64,000 bases of DNA, taken from an uncultured Alphaproteobacteria bacterium (GTDB taxonomy: Bacteria > Pseudomonadota > Alphaproteobacteria > Micavibrionales > UBA1664). Numbering within the stretch: the stretch's first letter is position 1; every line of letters starts with the position of its first letter. Shown one piece after another: positions 8,287 through 19,424 of this stretch. A model generated the notes under the pieces. It was not told the origin of the DNA, searched no databases, and saw nothing but the letters and a program-made list of their open reading frames with translations. The position numbers were made by a program, and so were the translations under genes. The stretch is taken from assembly GCA_943789475.1 (NCBI GenBank), contig CALSUG010000001.1:62001-126000 (forward strand), in the 5' to 3' direction.

Positions 8287-10869
8287 ATGACAAACGCACA
8301 ACCAAAAACAATTTATTTAAAAGATTACGAGGCGCCAACGCACACAATTGAAAACACGTATTTAACGTTTGAATTGTTTGAAGGGCATACATTTGTCACA
8401 CAAAAAACAATCTATAAACGCGATGCGTCCAAACGTGCCGACCTTAAATTACACCACGGTAAAGACATCGACCTTGTTCATGTACACGTGAATGGTAAAA
8501 ACATCATAAATTACAAACTGAATACTGAATTTTTAACCATTCCCTGCCCTGGCGATGATTTCACATTAGAAATTAAAACAAAAATTCGCCCTGAAAAAAA
8601 TACATCACTTAACGGACTTTATAAATCAGGTGGCAATTACACAACACAGTGTGAAGCGGAAGGATTCCGCAATATTACATTTTGGATGGATCGTCCCGAT
8701 GTCATGACCATTTTTACGGTTCGTATTGAGGCTGACAAAGATAAATACCCTGTCTTACTATCCAACGGTAACTGCATCGAAAACGGCGATCTTGATGGCG
8801 GTCGTCATTTTGCCGTGTGGCATGACCCTCATAAAAAACCATGTTACCTATTCGCGCTTGTTGCCGGTGATTTAGTCATGAAAGAAGATTTTTTCAAAAC
8901 CATGTCGGGCGACAAGGTCACATTACGCATTTACACACGCGATGGCGATTTACCACAGGTTGATTTTGCGATGCAAGCATTAAAAGATTCCATGAAATGG
9001 GATGAGGAAGCATACGGCCGTGAATATGATTTGGACATTTTCAACATCGTTGCCGTTGGTGATTTCAACATGGGGGCAATGGAAAACAAATCATTGAACA
9101 TTTTCAACACTGCGCTTGTTTTGGCGGAACAAAAAACAGCAACTGATGCTGATTTCCTTCGCGTTGAACGCGTCATTGGACACGAGTATTTCCACAATTG
9201 GTCGGGAAACCGTGTCACATGCCGTGACTGGTTCCAATTATCCCTCAAAGAAGGATTTACCGTTTATCGTGAAAACCAATTTGGACAGGCGATGAATGAC
9301 GCGGTGACCGAACGCATTGACGAGGTCACATTATTGCGCGATCTACAATTTTCCGAAGATGCATCCCCCATGGCGCACCCTATTCGCCCTGAAGAATATA
9401 TCGAGATCAACAATTTCTATACCATGACTGTGTACGAAAAAGGCGGCGAAGTCATCCGCATGATTAACACACTTCTTGGTGATGATATGTATCGCAAGGG
9501 ATCGGACCTTTACTTCTCTCGTCACGACGGCGATGCCGCGACATGTGATGACTTCTTAAAAGCGATGCAAGACGCAAGCGCGAATAAATATTTGGATCAA
9601 TTCAAATTATGGTATTCGCAAGCCGGAACACCCATTGTGACCGCGAAATCAATATATGATGAGAAAAAGAAAAAGGTCACAATCACATTCACGCAAAGCA
9701 CTCCTGACACACCGGGACAGAAAAATAAAAATCCTGTCGTTATTCCGATTAAAACAGGTCTCATTGGCAAAGACGGCGTTGATATTGATGAATCACTATT
9801 AATCATGACAAAGGGTCAACAAGAATTTACTTTTGAAAATATTGATGAAGAACCAGCGATATCCTACCTACGTGGTTTTTCCGCGCCTGTTATTTTGAAC
9901 ACAGATCAAACGGAAAGTGATTTGATATTCCAACTTCGTCATGACAGTGATGGGTTTAACAAATGGGAAGCCGCGCAAAAAATTATGCTCTCTGTTTTGA
10001 ACAGTGATAGTAATGACCTGCCCGATGGTTTCATCGATGCCCTGCATAATTGTGTTCACACACTGAAAGATCACAACAAAGCCTTGCTTGTACGTTTATT
10101 AACACTACCAGGTGATAGCACTATTGCCGCAAAGCAAAAACACATTGATCCTGATAAAATTGCACGGGGCAAGGATGCATTAACAAAAGCAATCGCAAAC
10201 GCTCTATCCGATGATTTGAACATGTTATACGAAACATGTGCACCCACGGATGATTTTTCAACATCGCCCGAGGCAATGGCACGACGTGCCCTGCGCAACC
10301 TCATCCTTAAACACAAATTATCCGTTGATGAAGGTGGTGCCATCCGCGCGGCATTTGACCAATATTCAAACGCCACAACGATGACCGAAAAATTGGGATC
10401 ATTGGCGGTTTTGGTTGAAACCGATCGCCCAGAACGCGACCATGCCATCGCCAATTTTTACGAAGAATATCAACAATACCCATTGGTCATTGATAAATGG
10501 TTTTCGGTGCAGGCATGTTCCGCACGGCACGACACACCCGCGCGCGTGGCCGAATTGTTAAATCACCCTGATTTTACATTGGATAACCCAAACCGCACTC
10601 GTGCCCTCATCGGTGCATTTGCCATGCGCAATCAAAAGGGCTTCCATGTTTTATCCGGTGAAGGATACAAAATTTTGACCGACATCGTGATCAAATTAAA
10701 CGATAAAAACCCACAAATTGCATCACGCATGTTAACGCCAATGCGTGGGTGGAAATCATACACAGCTGATCGTCAAAAATTAATGAAGGCGCAATTAAAA
10801 CGCATCATGGATCAAGACAACCTATCCCCCGATGTCTTTGAAATTGTTAGCAAATGTCTCAAAGGATAA
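8287..10869 (+). CDS. pepN: Aminopeptidase N (M1 family)
   Basis: Cytosolic zinc aminopeptidase that removes N-terminal residues from peptides. The substrate-binding GAMEN motif is at residues 263-267; the zinc site HEYFH is at 299-303 with the third ligand E322 (HExxH-X18-E). At 860 aa it matches proteobacterial PepN, with the N-terminal beta domain and C-terminal helical repeat domain in place. GTGAGGA precedes the ATG. The 3' end overlaps the rnhB start by 16 bases in a different frame, suggesting coupled translation. Confidence 0.96.
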   Translation: MTNAQPKTIYLKDYEAPTHTIENTYLTFELFEGHTFVTQKTIYKRDASKRADLKLHHGKDIDLVHVHVNGKNIINYKLNTEFLTIPCPGDDFTLEIKTKIRPEKNTSLNGLYKSGGNYTTQCEAEGFRNITFWMDRPDVMTIFTVRIEADKDKYPVLLSNGNCIENGDLDGGRHFAVWHDPHKKPCYLFALVAGDLVMKEDFFKTMSGDKVTLRIYTRDGDLPQVDFAMQALKDSMKWDEEAYGREYDLDIFNIVAVGDFNMGAMENKSLNIFNTALVLAEQKTATDADFLRVERVIGHEYFHNWSGNRVTCRDWFQLSLKEGFTVYRENQFGQAMNDAVTERIDEVTLLRDLQFSEDASPMAHPIRPEEYIEINNFYTMTVYEKGGEVIRMINTLLGDDMYRKGSDLYFSRHDGDAATCDDFLKAMQDASANKYLDQFKLWYSQAGTPIVTAKSIYDEKKKKVTITFTQSTPDTPGQKNKNPVVIPIKTGLIGKDGVDIDESLLIMTKGQQEFTFENIDEEPAISYLRGFSAPVILNTDQTESDLIFQLRHDSDGFNKWEAAQKIMLSVLNSDSNDLPDGFIDALHNCVHTLKDHNKALLVRLLTLPGDSTIAAKQKHIDPDKIARGKDALTKAIANALSDDLNMLYETCAPTDDFSTSPEAMARRALRNLILKHKLSVDEGGAIRAAFDQYSNATTMTEKLGSLAVLVETDRPERDHAIANFYEEYQQYPLVIDKWFSVQACSARHDTPARVAELLNHPDFTLDNPNRTRALIGAFAMRNQKGFHVLSGEGYKILTDIVIKLNDKNPQIASRMLTPMRGWKSYTADRQKLMKAQLKRIMDQDNLSPDVFEIVSKCLKG

Positions 10870-11441
10870 TCGCAGGAATTGACGAGGTTGGACGCGGGCC
10901 ATTGGCCGGCCCCGTCGTTGCTGCATGTGTGCATATTCCAGACACGGCACAAGATATGCCATGGATGGTTGACGTTACCGATAGCAAAAAATTAACCAAG
11001 GCAAAGCGTGAACGCCTCTCACCCTTAATTGAACAACATTGCGTTTGTGCGATTGCGGAACTCTCCCCGCAAGAGATTGATGATATCAACATCCTACAGG
11101 CAACCTTCCGCGCGATGGAACGCTCTGCAAACGATCTCCCCATCACACCTGACTATCTTTATATCGATGGCAACAAGGTTCCCCCTCACCTCCCTTGCGA
11201 CGGAGAGGCGATTGTAAAGGGGGACAGCAAGGTCAAAGAAATCGCATGTGCATCTATTATCGCAAAGGTCTATCGCGACAAAATAATGGAACATTTGTCG
11301 AACGAATTCCCACATTATGGATGGGACACCAATTCAGGATACGGTACAAAAAAACATATCGAAGGAATCCAAAAATACGGCGTAACGACTCATCACCGCC
11401 ATTCCTTCGCACCCGTTCGGAATCACAAGGAATCCGCATAA
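10854..11441 (+). CDS. rnhB: Ribonuclease HII
   Basis: Removes RNA from RNA-DNA hybrids and single embedded ribonucleotides. Catalytic acidic residues are visible in 'AGIDEVGRGPLAGPVVAA' (D10, E11) and the mid-protein 'DYLYIDGNKVP'; the conserved 'KGDSKVKEIACASIIAKVYRD' region (residues about 120-141) follows. Length of 195 aa is typical. It begins inside pepN and is followed 49 bases later by ccrM; adjacent rnhB and ccrM is a common alphaproteobacterial order. Confidence 0.96.
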   Translation: MSQRIIAGIDEVGRGPLAGPVVAACVHIPDTAQDMPWMVDVTDSKKLTKAKRERLSPLIEQHCVCAIAELSPQEIDDINILQATFRAMERSANDLPITPDYLYIDGNKVPPHLPCDGEAIVKGDSKVKEIACASIIAKVYRDKIMEHLSNEFPHYGWDTNSGYGTKKHIEGIQKYGVTTHHRHSFAPVRNHKESA

Positions 11442-11462
11442 AAAATAATTTTTATTTTTTTC

Positions 11463-12654
<1,192 letters not shown>

Positions 12655-12693
12655 TTGGTTGACTTTTACATTTTAGATTGATAGATATACACC

Positions 12694-12897
12694 ATGAATA
12701 AATTACTAAAAAGCGTTACAACACGCATGCACATGGCATCAAATGCTAACCAAGATCGCATCTCAATTACACCAGATATGGTTGAGGCGACATTGAAAAT
12801 AGACATGGATACATGGCGTTATTTCGAAAATTTGGACGAAGACACACGCCAAATGATGTCACGTGTTTTAAAAGATTACGTTGAGAACCAGAAATAA
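12694..12897 (+). CDS. Hypothetical small protein (67 aa)
   Basis: Short gene between ccrM and lgt on the same strand. The product is acidic and helical, with an N-terminal basic stretch (MNKLLKSVTTRMHMAS) and a C-terminal 'RQMMSRVLKDYVENQK'. No domain recognised. Base composition and third-position pattern fit the neighbours, so it is probably real, but no strong ribosome binding site precedes the ATG. Confidence 0.5.
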   Translation: MNKLLKSVTTRMHMASNANQDRISITPDMVEATLKIDMDTWRYFENLDEDTRQMMSRVLKDYVENQK

Positions 12898-12937
12898 TTG
12901 GTTCTCACACCTCCCCCTAGCATGCTAAACAATATGC

Positions 12938-13735
12938 ATGGCACTATCATTCCCAAACATTGACCCCATTGCCCTATCCATTGGACCTATCGACATCAGG
13001 TGGTATGCCCTATCATACATGGCCGGTTTCCTCATTGGTCTTTGGGTTTTAAAAAAATTCTTACGAAAATATCCGTCACAATATTTGAATGCCGATCATA
13101 TGGATGACATTTTAACATGGATCATCATTGGCGTTATTTTGGGCGGACGATTGGGATATGTCGTATTTTATAATGCTGAATATTACCTATCTAATCCATT
13201 AGACGCGCTTAAAATTTGGCAAGGTGGTATGGCATTCCACGGTGGTTTAATTGGCGTTATCACCGCCATGATATTATTTGCATGGAAACATAAAATGCCG
13301 TTTTTCGCCCTTGCCGATCGTATCGCCGTAGCAACCCCCATTGGATTATTTTTTGGCCGTATTGCCAATTTCATCAATGGAGAATTATACGGACGCGCCA
13401 CTGATGCGTCATGGGGAATGGTATTTGTTGAGGGTGATGTCGCAAGACACCCAAGCCAACTTTATCAGGCGGCAACCGAAGGCATCGCACTCTTTATCAT
13501 TCTCGCCCTTTTGCAACGTTATGAAAGCGTTCGAAAGCATTATGGGATAATCTCTGGCGCATTCTTATCGGCTTATGCATTCATGCGATTTTTTGTTGAA
13601 TATACACGCCAACCTGATGCGCATATTGGTTTCCTCACCGCGGGATTAAGCATGGGGCAATTATTGTGCATTCCAATGTTTATGGCGGGTATTGCAATTA
13701 TCCTTTTTACCAAACGATCACATGCAACGTCTTGA
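12938..13735 (+). CDS. lgt: Prolipoprotein diacylglyceryl transferase
   Basis: Inner-membrane enzyme that transfers diacylglycerol from phosphatidylglycerol to the lipobox Cys of prolipoproteins. It is polytopic, with seven predicted helices, and carries the Lgt signature 'GRIANFINGELYGR' (around residues 145-158) and 'RHPSQLYQAATEG' near residue 171. Length of 265 aa is normal. Its last bases overlap the start of the following methyltransferase-like gene, an arrangement often seen in alphaproteobacteria. Substrates in this window include RlpA and BamE. Confidence 0.95.
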   Translation: MALSFPNIDPIALSIGPIDIRWYALSYMAGFLIGLWVLKKFLRKYPSQYLNADHMDDILTWIIIGVILGGRLGYVVFYNAEYYLSNPLDALKIWQGGMAFHGGLIGVITAMILFAWKHKMPFFALADRIAVATPIGLFFGRIANFINGELYGRATDASWGMVFVEGDVARHPSQLYQAATEGIALFIILALLQRYESVRKHYGIISGAFLSAYAFMRFFVEYTRQPDAHIGFLTAGLSMGQLLCIPMFMAGIAIILFTKRSHATS

Positions 13736-14651
13736 TACATTTATGGCCGATGCACTTGGCCAATATTATAATAACCGTGACCCATTTGGCGTTGATGGTG
13801 ATTTTACAACTGCGCCCGAAATATCCCAATTATTCGGTGAAATTATTGGGATTTGGACTGTGCAGAAATGGGTTGAGATGGGATCCCCCTCCACGTTCAA
13901 TTTAATCGAAATTGGCCCTGGTCGTGGAACATTAATGTCTGATTTACTGCGTGGGACAGAACATATAGAGCTATTTCATGAGGCCATGAATACTCACCTT
14001 GTCGAAACAAGTGAGACCTTGAAAACAAAACAACGCGACACTTTAAAAAATTATAATGTGCAATGGCACGATCATCTTTCTAAAATATCCAATGACTTAC
14101 CAAGCATCATCATTGCCAATGAATTTTTTGATGCCCTTCCCATTCGTCAATTCAAATACAACGATGGTACATGGCAGGAACATTATATAGATAATAAAAA
14201 AACAACATGGATAGATGTTAAAAATCCACCTATCAAATCAACACTTCCCTCCCCCCAACATAATGATATTTTTGAATATTCTAAAATTCAAGAAGACTAT
14301 ACACGACTGCTTTCCACCTATCATGGAGCATTCCTTTTCGTTGATTACGGGTATAAAAAATCAACCTTTGGTGACAGTTTGCAAGCCCTATACAAACATA
14401 AATCATGTGCGATAACCGATCATGTTGGCGATGCCGATTTAACGTCACACATTGACTTTGAATGGCTTTCAACATTTCTCAAAGAAAGCATTATAAAAAC
14501 ACAATCACAATTTTTATTAGAAAATGGAATTATAATCCGATATCAACATTTAAATAATCCTGAATTAACATCAGGATATGAACGTTTAATGAACCCAGAC
14601 GAAATGGGTGATTTGTTCAAGGTGTTGGAAGTTATTAATTCAAAGATTTAA
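13722..14651 (+). CDS. MidA/NDUFAF7-family SAM-dependent methyltransferase
   Basis: Class I SAM-dependent protein methyltransferase; the mitochondrial relative NDUFAF7 methylates an Arg of complex I. The N-terminal 'MADALGQYYNNRDPFGVDGD' region and 'FTTAPEISQLFGE' are typical, the SAM loop is 'LIEIGPGRGTLMSDLLR', and 'IIANEFFDALPIRQF' is the conserved motif of the family. The start chosen (MQRLDTFMADAL) overlaps lgt by 14 bases; a start at 13692 would overlap by 44. Substrate in this organism is unknown. Confidence 0.88.
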   Translation: MQRLDTFMADALGQYYNNRDPFGVDGDFTTAPEISQLFGEIIGIWTVQKWVEMGSPSTFNLIEIGPGRGTLMSDLLRGTEHIELFHEAMNTHLVETSETLKTKQRDTLKNYNVQWHDHLSKISNDLPSIIIANEFFDALPIRQFKYNDGTWQEHYIDNKKTTWIDVKNPPIKSTLPSPQHNDIFEYSKIQEDYTRLLSTYHGAFLFVDYGYKKSTFGDSLQALYKHKSCAITDHVGDADLTSHIDFEWLSTFLKESIIKTQSQFLLENGIIIRYQHLNNPELTSGYERLMNPDEMGDLFKVLEVINSKI

Positions 14652-15387
14652 ATGATTTTTTCCAGATAGGTTTTGTCATTTGTGGATCTTCATAGAATGT
14701 AATTGTGTCCAATTGCCCCTTAAAAATAGATTTTCCACGTCCCTCTTCCTGATATGAATATTTAACATCATCCATAACAATTTCAAATTTTAAAGAAACA
14801 GCACGTTTCTCCGCAAAATCAGTATATTTATATTTTTTAATTTTTTCTAGAATCAGTTGTGCTTGCGATGACGGCACAGGAATTTCTTTTAGTGAGAATT
14901 TACTATCAGCTACAAATTTTATATCCAATGGAAAGAACTTAAATGTTTCTCGATCCCCACAATAATTTTCTGAAACATCCACGGGTATTTGAATCGATCC
15001 CGCATTATTTAATGCAAATTCAGGATCAATGATAAACGCCGACCTTTCAAAATCATAGCGATCTAATGGTACAACAGCCTTGATTTCAAAACGATTTGGA
15101 TAATTTTTAGAATAGTAATCAAGTTCACGTCTCATTCCCTCACGCACTCTCTCCCATTGAAAGTCGTTTGTGCGATACAACCTGTACAAATCACAATTAT
15201 TGATCGACAAATAATGATCTAAAATTTCACTATCTTTTTGATCATGCACACCATATGTCCATAACAGTTTTGACAACGATACGTGACTAATAGGATTGTA
15301 ATGAAGCGTTGAACGCTTTTCATCCATAGCGAAGACAGGAATACTTCCCAAAAAGACAATTACAAAAAGAACATCGGTTATCTTCAT
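14635..15387 (-). CDS. Hypothetical exported protein (250 aa)
   Basis: N-terminal signal peptide (about residues 1-20, ending 'GSIPVFAM'). No lipobox. The mature part is charged and mixed alpha/beta, with two Cys (in 'NNCDLYRLYR' and 'ENYCGDRE') that could form a disulfide. No recognised domain. The start overlaps the mutY stop as ATGA, so it is translated with mutY; the 3' end overlaps the convergent methyltransferase gene by 17 bases. A functional link to mutY is not implied. Confidence 0.65.
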   Translation of the reverse strand: MKITDVLFVIVFLGSIPVFAMDEKRSTLHYNPISHVSLSKLLWTYGVHDQKDSEILDHYLSINNCDLYRLYRTNDFQWERVREGMRRELDYYSKNYPNRFEIKAVVPLDRYDFERSAFIIDPEFALNNAGSIQIPVDVSENYCGDRETFKFFPLDIKFVADSKFSLKEIPVPSSQAQLILEKIKKYKYTDFAEKRAVSLKFEIVMDDVKYSYQEEGRGKSIFKGQLDTITFYEDPQMTKPIWKKSFKSLN

Positions 15388-16397
15388 AAATCAGACTCTA
15401 TCATATTCCACACTTTTTTAAACAACGTTGGTAATCCAATTTTATCAACTTCTTTAAATTCAATCATATTATAGGTCTTTTGATTTATAATTTGAGGATA
15501 AAGCGTTAATGCAAAATGCGTAAAGACATGACGAATTTTATACGCACTCATGTCATCATCAATATTATCAACGCTATCTTCGTTCCACTCACTTGTTGGA
15601 AAACCAACCATGCCCGCCAACATTCCTTTTTCAGGGCGTTTTTCAATACCGACCTTCCCATCATGAACATAAATATACGCAACACCGTATTTTTCAGGAA
15701 TTTTAGATTTCTTACGTTTTTTTGGATATACCTGTGCATCACAATGCTCAAACGCCACACAATATTTAGATATAGGGCAAATTTCACATTTAGGCGACTT
15801 AGGTGTACAAATTGTAGCCCCTAAATCCATAAGACTTTGTGCAAAACAAGATGGACGATCCGTATTATCACCAATAAATAAATTTTGCGCATATTCACGA
15901 ATGATTGTTTTTGAATCAGGTAGCGGCGCATCAATACGATGAAGACGAGAAATAACCCTTTCTACATTTCCATCAATAACAACCGATGGAATATCAAATG
16001 CAATCGAGGCAATCGCCGCGGATGTATAATCACCAATCCCTGATAATGATTTTAGCGTTTTAACACTATTTGGAAAAATACCGTCATGCTCACTCACAAT
16101 TGCTTGCGCACATTTATACAAGTTTCGTGCACGCGAATAATAACCAAGTCCCGCCCATTCACGAAGGACATCATCTTGTGTCGCGGAGGCCAAATCATGC
16201 ACCGTTGGCCAAATCGATATGAATTTTTCAAAATATGGGACAACAGCTTGAACCGTTGTTTGCTGCAACATCACCTCTGACAACCATACATAATATGGGT
16301 CAGGCCGTTCACTCGGTTTTGACCGCCATGGTAAAACACGCGCATGGGCATCGTACCACGACAACATTTCATTACGAATTTTTACATCATTTTTCAC
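15384..16397 (-). CDS. mutY: A/G-specific adenine glycosylase
   Basis: Removes adenine mispaired with 8-oxoguanine. The HhH-GPD core includes catalytic E41 ('LSEVMLQQTTV'), the hairpin 'LSGIGDYTSAAIAS' and catalytic D142 ('VVIDGNVERV'). Four cysteines at about 197, 204, 207 and 213 (C-X6-C-X2-C-X5-C) bind the 4Fe-4S cluster. The C-terminal NUDIX-like 8-oxoG recognition domain ('KRPEKGMLAGMVGFPTSEW') is present. Length of 337 aa is normal. Confidence 0.96.
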   Translation of the reverse strand: MKNDVKIRNEMLSWYDAHARVLPWRSKPSERPDPYYVWLSEVMLQQTTVQAVVPYFEKFISIWPTVHDLASATQDDVLREWAGLGYYSRARNLYKCAQAIVSEHDGIFPNSVKTLKSLSGIGDYTSAAIASIAFDIPSVVIDGNVERVISRLHRIDAPLPDSKTIIREYAQNLFIGDNTDRPSCFAQSLMDLGATICTPKSPKCEICPISKYCVAFEHCDAQVYPKKRKKSKIPEKYGVAYIYVHDGKVGIEKRPEKGMLAGMVGFPTSEWNEDSVDNIDDDMSAYKIRHVFTHFALTLYPQIINQKTYNMIEFKEVDKIGLPTLFKKVWNMIESDL

Positions 16398-16444
16398 AAG
16401 GCAAGATTACGCGACAAGTCATAAAATGAAACCCTATAATAGTT

Positions 16445-16747
16445 TTAATTTAGCACCCTTGAAGGAGTGTCACTCATTTTTGCTTCAACCAATGGAGCGT
16501 GATCTGTATCAGGGTCCATCTCTAGCAACATATTAAACGCAAATAACGCGCGAGGCTGCCCCGTTAATTTTGATGTATATTGCATACGCTCTGCATGTTC
16601 CTCGGGTCGCCCCTTAGGGTTACGACGATCAGCCATGCGCCTAACAATTTCACCATAGTTACTAACCCCTGCGTTTTTATTACGATCAAAAGATATTCTT
16701 AATATTTTCATTACGCTTTTATCAATTGGTCCACGGCTCGTTGGCAT
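16445..16747 (-). CDS. Hypothetical protein (100 aa)
   Basis: Basic, soluble-looking small protein ('KILRISFDRNKNAGVSNYGE', 'RNPKGRPEEHAERM') with no signal peptide or membrane segment and no family recognised. It is separate from mutY by 47 bases and reads in the same direction, with an AT-rich region (16748-16878) upstream. The divergent neighbour is the TSUP permease gene. Confidence 0.5.
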   Translation of the reverse strand: MPTSRGPIDKSVMKILRISFDRNKNAGVSNYGEIVRRMADRRNPKGRPEEHAERMQYTSKLTGQPRALFAFNMLLEMDPDTDHAPLVEAKMSDTPSRVLN

Positions 16748-16908
16748 TAGCTTTTTCCCTGAAATTCTATTATTTTATTTCCCTAATAAAAGCGTAATTA
16801 TTTTATAATTTCAACACGTAATTTTCATTTTTCCACGGCATCCCCCTATCGCCTCATACATGTTTATGTTACATATCAATGAATAACACTCTATTTCAGG
16901 AAACATGC

Positions 16909-17844
16909 ATGCAAATCTATCTTCCATTGGCGGAAATGTCTGTGCAAGCAGAAACAATTGCGTTTTTAGGCGCGATTGTTGGTGTGATTTCTGGTGTTTT
17001 CGGTGTTGGTGGAGGTTTCCTCACAACACCTTTCTTAATCTTCCTTGGTATTCCACCCGCGGTCGCCGTTGGGACCCAGGCGTCTCAATTGGTTGCATCA
17101 TCAACAACAGGTGTTATTGGCCATTGGAAAAAAAATAATATCGATTTCAAAATGGCAGGAATATTACTCATTGGTGGTTTCATCGGCACCACTTCAGGTA
17201 TCTTCATTTTTAAAATTTTACAACATTTTGGACAAGTTGACTTGATGATCTCAGTTCTCTATGTCCTTTTTCTTTGCTCTATCGGTGGCATGATGTTTTA
17301 CGAAAGCGTCACAACACTCATCCATTCAAGACGCCCCTACGTAATTGATGAAACATCCTCGTCAAGTGAGCAAAAGCCAAGCCGTTACGCAATATTAAAG
17401 GAAAAATTGCCCTACAAAATGGGCTTTCCCAATTCGAAATTATATATCAGCGCAATCATCCCACTCACGATTGGAATATTAAGCGGCTTGATGGTATCCA
17501 TCATGGGAATCGGCGCTGGATTTTTAATCGTACCCGCAATGATCTATCTGCTTCGTATGCCACCATTATTGGTTGCAGGAACATCCCTTGTTCAAATAAT
17601 GGCAACGTCTGCCATCGCCTGTATATTACACGCCGTTACAAACCAAACTGTTGATATGATTCTCGCGCTTATTTTAATATTCGGCAGCGTTATTGGCGCA
17701 CAAATTGGGTTAAGACTTTCAAAATATATTAAGGGGGCAATGGCTCGTTTTGTCCTCGCGTCCATCATCCTTCTAGTTGGATTGCGATTAGGGAGCGACC
17801 TCCTCATCCCACCTGCAAATTTATACAGTGTGATTGTCAAATGA
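16909..17844 (+). CDS. TauE/SafE (TSUP) family membrane permease
   Basis: Polytopic inner-membrane protein of the sulfite/sulfonate exporter superfamily, with two homologous halves: 'GVISGVFGVGGGFLTTPFL' near residue 30 and 'GLMVSIMGIGAGFLIVPAM' near residue 195, the signature repeats of the family. The start chosen (MQIYLPLAEMSV) has AGGAAAC upstream; an earlier ATG at 16879 adds ten residues. It overlaps the TIGR02186 gene by four bases and precedes a Usp gene, a conserved alphaproteobacterial trio. The transported substrate cannot be read from sequence. Confidence 0.88.
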   Translation: MQIYLPLAEMSVQAETIAFLGAIVGVISGVFGVGGGFLTTPFLIFLGIPPAVAVGTQASQLVASSTTGVIGHWKKNNIDFKMAGILLIGGFIGTTSGIFIFKILQHFGQVDLMISVLYVLFLCSIGGMMFYESVTTLIHSRRPYVIDETSSSSEQKPSRYAILKEKLPYKMGFPNSKLYISAIIPLTIGILSGLMVSIMGIGAGFLIVPAMIYLLRMPPLLVAGTSLVQIMATSAIACILHAVTNQTVDMILALILIFGSVIGAQIGLRLSKYIKGAMARFVLASIILLVGLRLGSDLLIPPANLYSVIVK

Positions 17845-18572
17845 TTATACGTTTTGTACTTACCTTAATTTTATTTCTTATTCCTTTTCATGTTAAGGCA
17901 GAATTGGATATAGATATTTCCGAACCCATGCTTGAAATTTCAACAGGTTTTAATGGCGATACATTGACCTTATTCGGAACATCAAAACAAAAAGGTGACA
18001 TAATCATCATCGTTAAAGGTCCCCAAAAAGATACGACAGTTCGTCGGAAAACAGATGTCATTGGCCTATGGATTAATGCACGTTCCGTAACATTTAGCGA
18101 TATTCCACAATATTACAATGTTGCCAGCTCGCGCTCTATTTTTGACATCACCGATACACAAACACGCCTTGATAATCGTATAGGAATTAATAGCCTTGTT
18201 TTTGAAACACTTGATAATGTTTCAAATGAACGTCACGATCGTTTTCAAGAAGCCCTTATCCAAAACATGCAATTGGCACATTTGTATTCTCTGACTCCTG
18301 ATGCCGTTGAGTACATCAATGATAGTTTGTTTAAAACGCGTATTCACATGCCATCAAACGTGCCCGTCGGTGATTATGAAATCGAAGCATTCCTATTTAA
18401 AAATGGAAAAATGATTGACCGACAATCACGCCCATTTCATGTGAGACAAGTTGGCCTAACCGCCTCTATCCACGATTTTGCATTATCTCAACCACTTTTA
18501 TATGGCGTTATCATTATTATAATTGCTATTTTATCAAGCTTGGTCGCAATATTACTATTAAGGAGAGAGTAA
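17841..18572 (+). CDS. TIGR02186 family membrane-anchored protein
   Basis: Conserved alphaproteobacterial protein of unknown function with an N-terminal signal peptide (to 'FHVKA'), an extracytoplasmic domain ('LDIDISEPMLEISTGFNGD'…'IIVKGPQ', 'GLWINARSVTF') and one C-terminal membrane helix followed by RRE. It starts inside the TSUP permease gene (ATGA overlap), and family members are typically next to such permeases, so an accessory role in that transport system is likely. Confidence 0.85.
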   Translation: MIIRFVLTLILFLIPFHVKAELDIDISEPMLEISTGFNGDTLTLFGTSKQKGDIIIIVKGPQKDTTVRRKTDVIGLWINARSVTFSDIPQYYNVASSRSIFDITDTQTRLDNRIGINSLVFETLDNVSNERHDRFQEALIQNMQLAHLYSLTPDAVEYINDSLFKTRIHMPSNVPVGDYEIEAFLFKNGKMIDRQSRPFHVRQVGLTASIHDFALSQPLLYGVIIIIIAILSSLVAILLLRRE

Positions 18573-18576
18573 GAAA

Positions 18577-19083
18577 ATGACTGATACTTCAAGCGAATGG
18601 AAAGGAACACGTCGTGGGGACGGTGGAACCTATCTTATTATTGCCGATGGGAACGAAGAATCATCCATTGCCGCGCATTATGCATGCCGCATCGCCGATG
18701 CTCGTCGTGGTTATGTTGCGATCGCACACATAACAGACCTTGAGGAATTCGTTCACTGGGGGAAAGTTGAAGCAATGATGCGTAATGATTTACGCATCCA
18801 AGCTGAAAAAAATATCTGGCAAATGGCAAAATCAATCAATGAAGAACATAACCATCTCTACCCCAGCTTTCATATAAAAGAAGGTAATATCATTGATGAA
18901 ATCACAAATGTGATTGAAGAAGACAAATCAATTCGTGCACTTATTTTGGCTGGCTCAGCCAACACAAATAATCAAGGCCCGTTAATTAGTCACTTTGCTG
19001 GTAAAGGTATGAACAATCTACGTGTTCCCGTTATCGTTATCCCAGGACATTTAGATAAAGAAGCAATCAACGCGATTACTTAA
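18577..19083 (+). CDS. Universal stress protein family (UspA-like)
   Basis: Adenine-nucleotide-binding alpha/beta fold of about 168 aa. The N-terminal 'LIIADGNEESSIAAHYACRI' region and the C-terminal 'ALILAGSANTNNQGP' and 'VPVIVIPGHL' segments match the Usp beta-strand and loop positions, although the ATP-loop GxxGxxGS is degenerate. A Shine-Dalgarno AGGAGAGAG lies just before the ATG, inside the end of the previous gene. It is probably cotranscribed with the TSUP permease and TIGR02186 protein. Confidence 0.8.
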   Translation: MTDTSSEWKGTRRGDGGTYLIIADGNEESSIAAHYACRIADARRGYVAIAHITDLEEFVHWGKVEAMMRNDLRIQAEKNIWQMAKSINEEHNHLYPSFHIKEGNIIDEITNVIEEDKSIRALILAGSANTNNQGPLISHFAGKGMNNLRVPVIVIPGHLDKEAINAIT

Positions 19084-19384
19084 TATTTAATGCAACACCA
19101 TCAGATGTCATCCACCGTGGATTATCCAGCCTATATAATTCTGTTAATTTTTTAGCCATTGCCATTGCACCAGTTTCATCAACAGCATGTTGAAAAAACA
19201 CGGAACACCCTACATTCTCTATATCATGTTTAGGCACTGCGATTTGAACACCTTGCTTTGGATTAGGGACTTCAAAAACCAACCATGTCCCTAAACCATC
19301 CCTTTCCCACTCATGTGCAAGATCCGCCATCTTGCCAAAAGCTGTAAATGGAGCATCCGTTTCTATTCTTGTAACATTATTCAT
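19076..19384 (-). CDS. Hypothetical protein (102 aa)
   Basis: Small soluble protein without signal peptide ('DAPFTAFGKMADLAHEWERD', 'WLVFEVPNPKQGVQIAVPKH'). No family recognised. Its 3' end overlaps the convergent usp gene by eight bases. It lies 40 bases downstream of fdxA on the same strand and may be in its transcript. Confidence 0.6.
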   Translation of the reverse strand: MNNVTRIETDAPFTAFGKMADLAHEWERDGLGTWLVFEVPNPKQGVQIAVPKHDIENVGCSVFFQHAVDETGAMAMAKKLTELYRLDNPRWMTSDGVALNIK

Positions 19385-19424
19385 ATAAGTACATTGCTAT
19401 ATAAAATAACTAATGTCAAATATC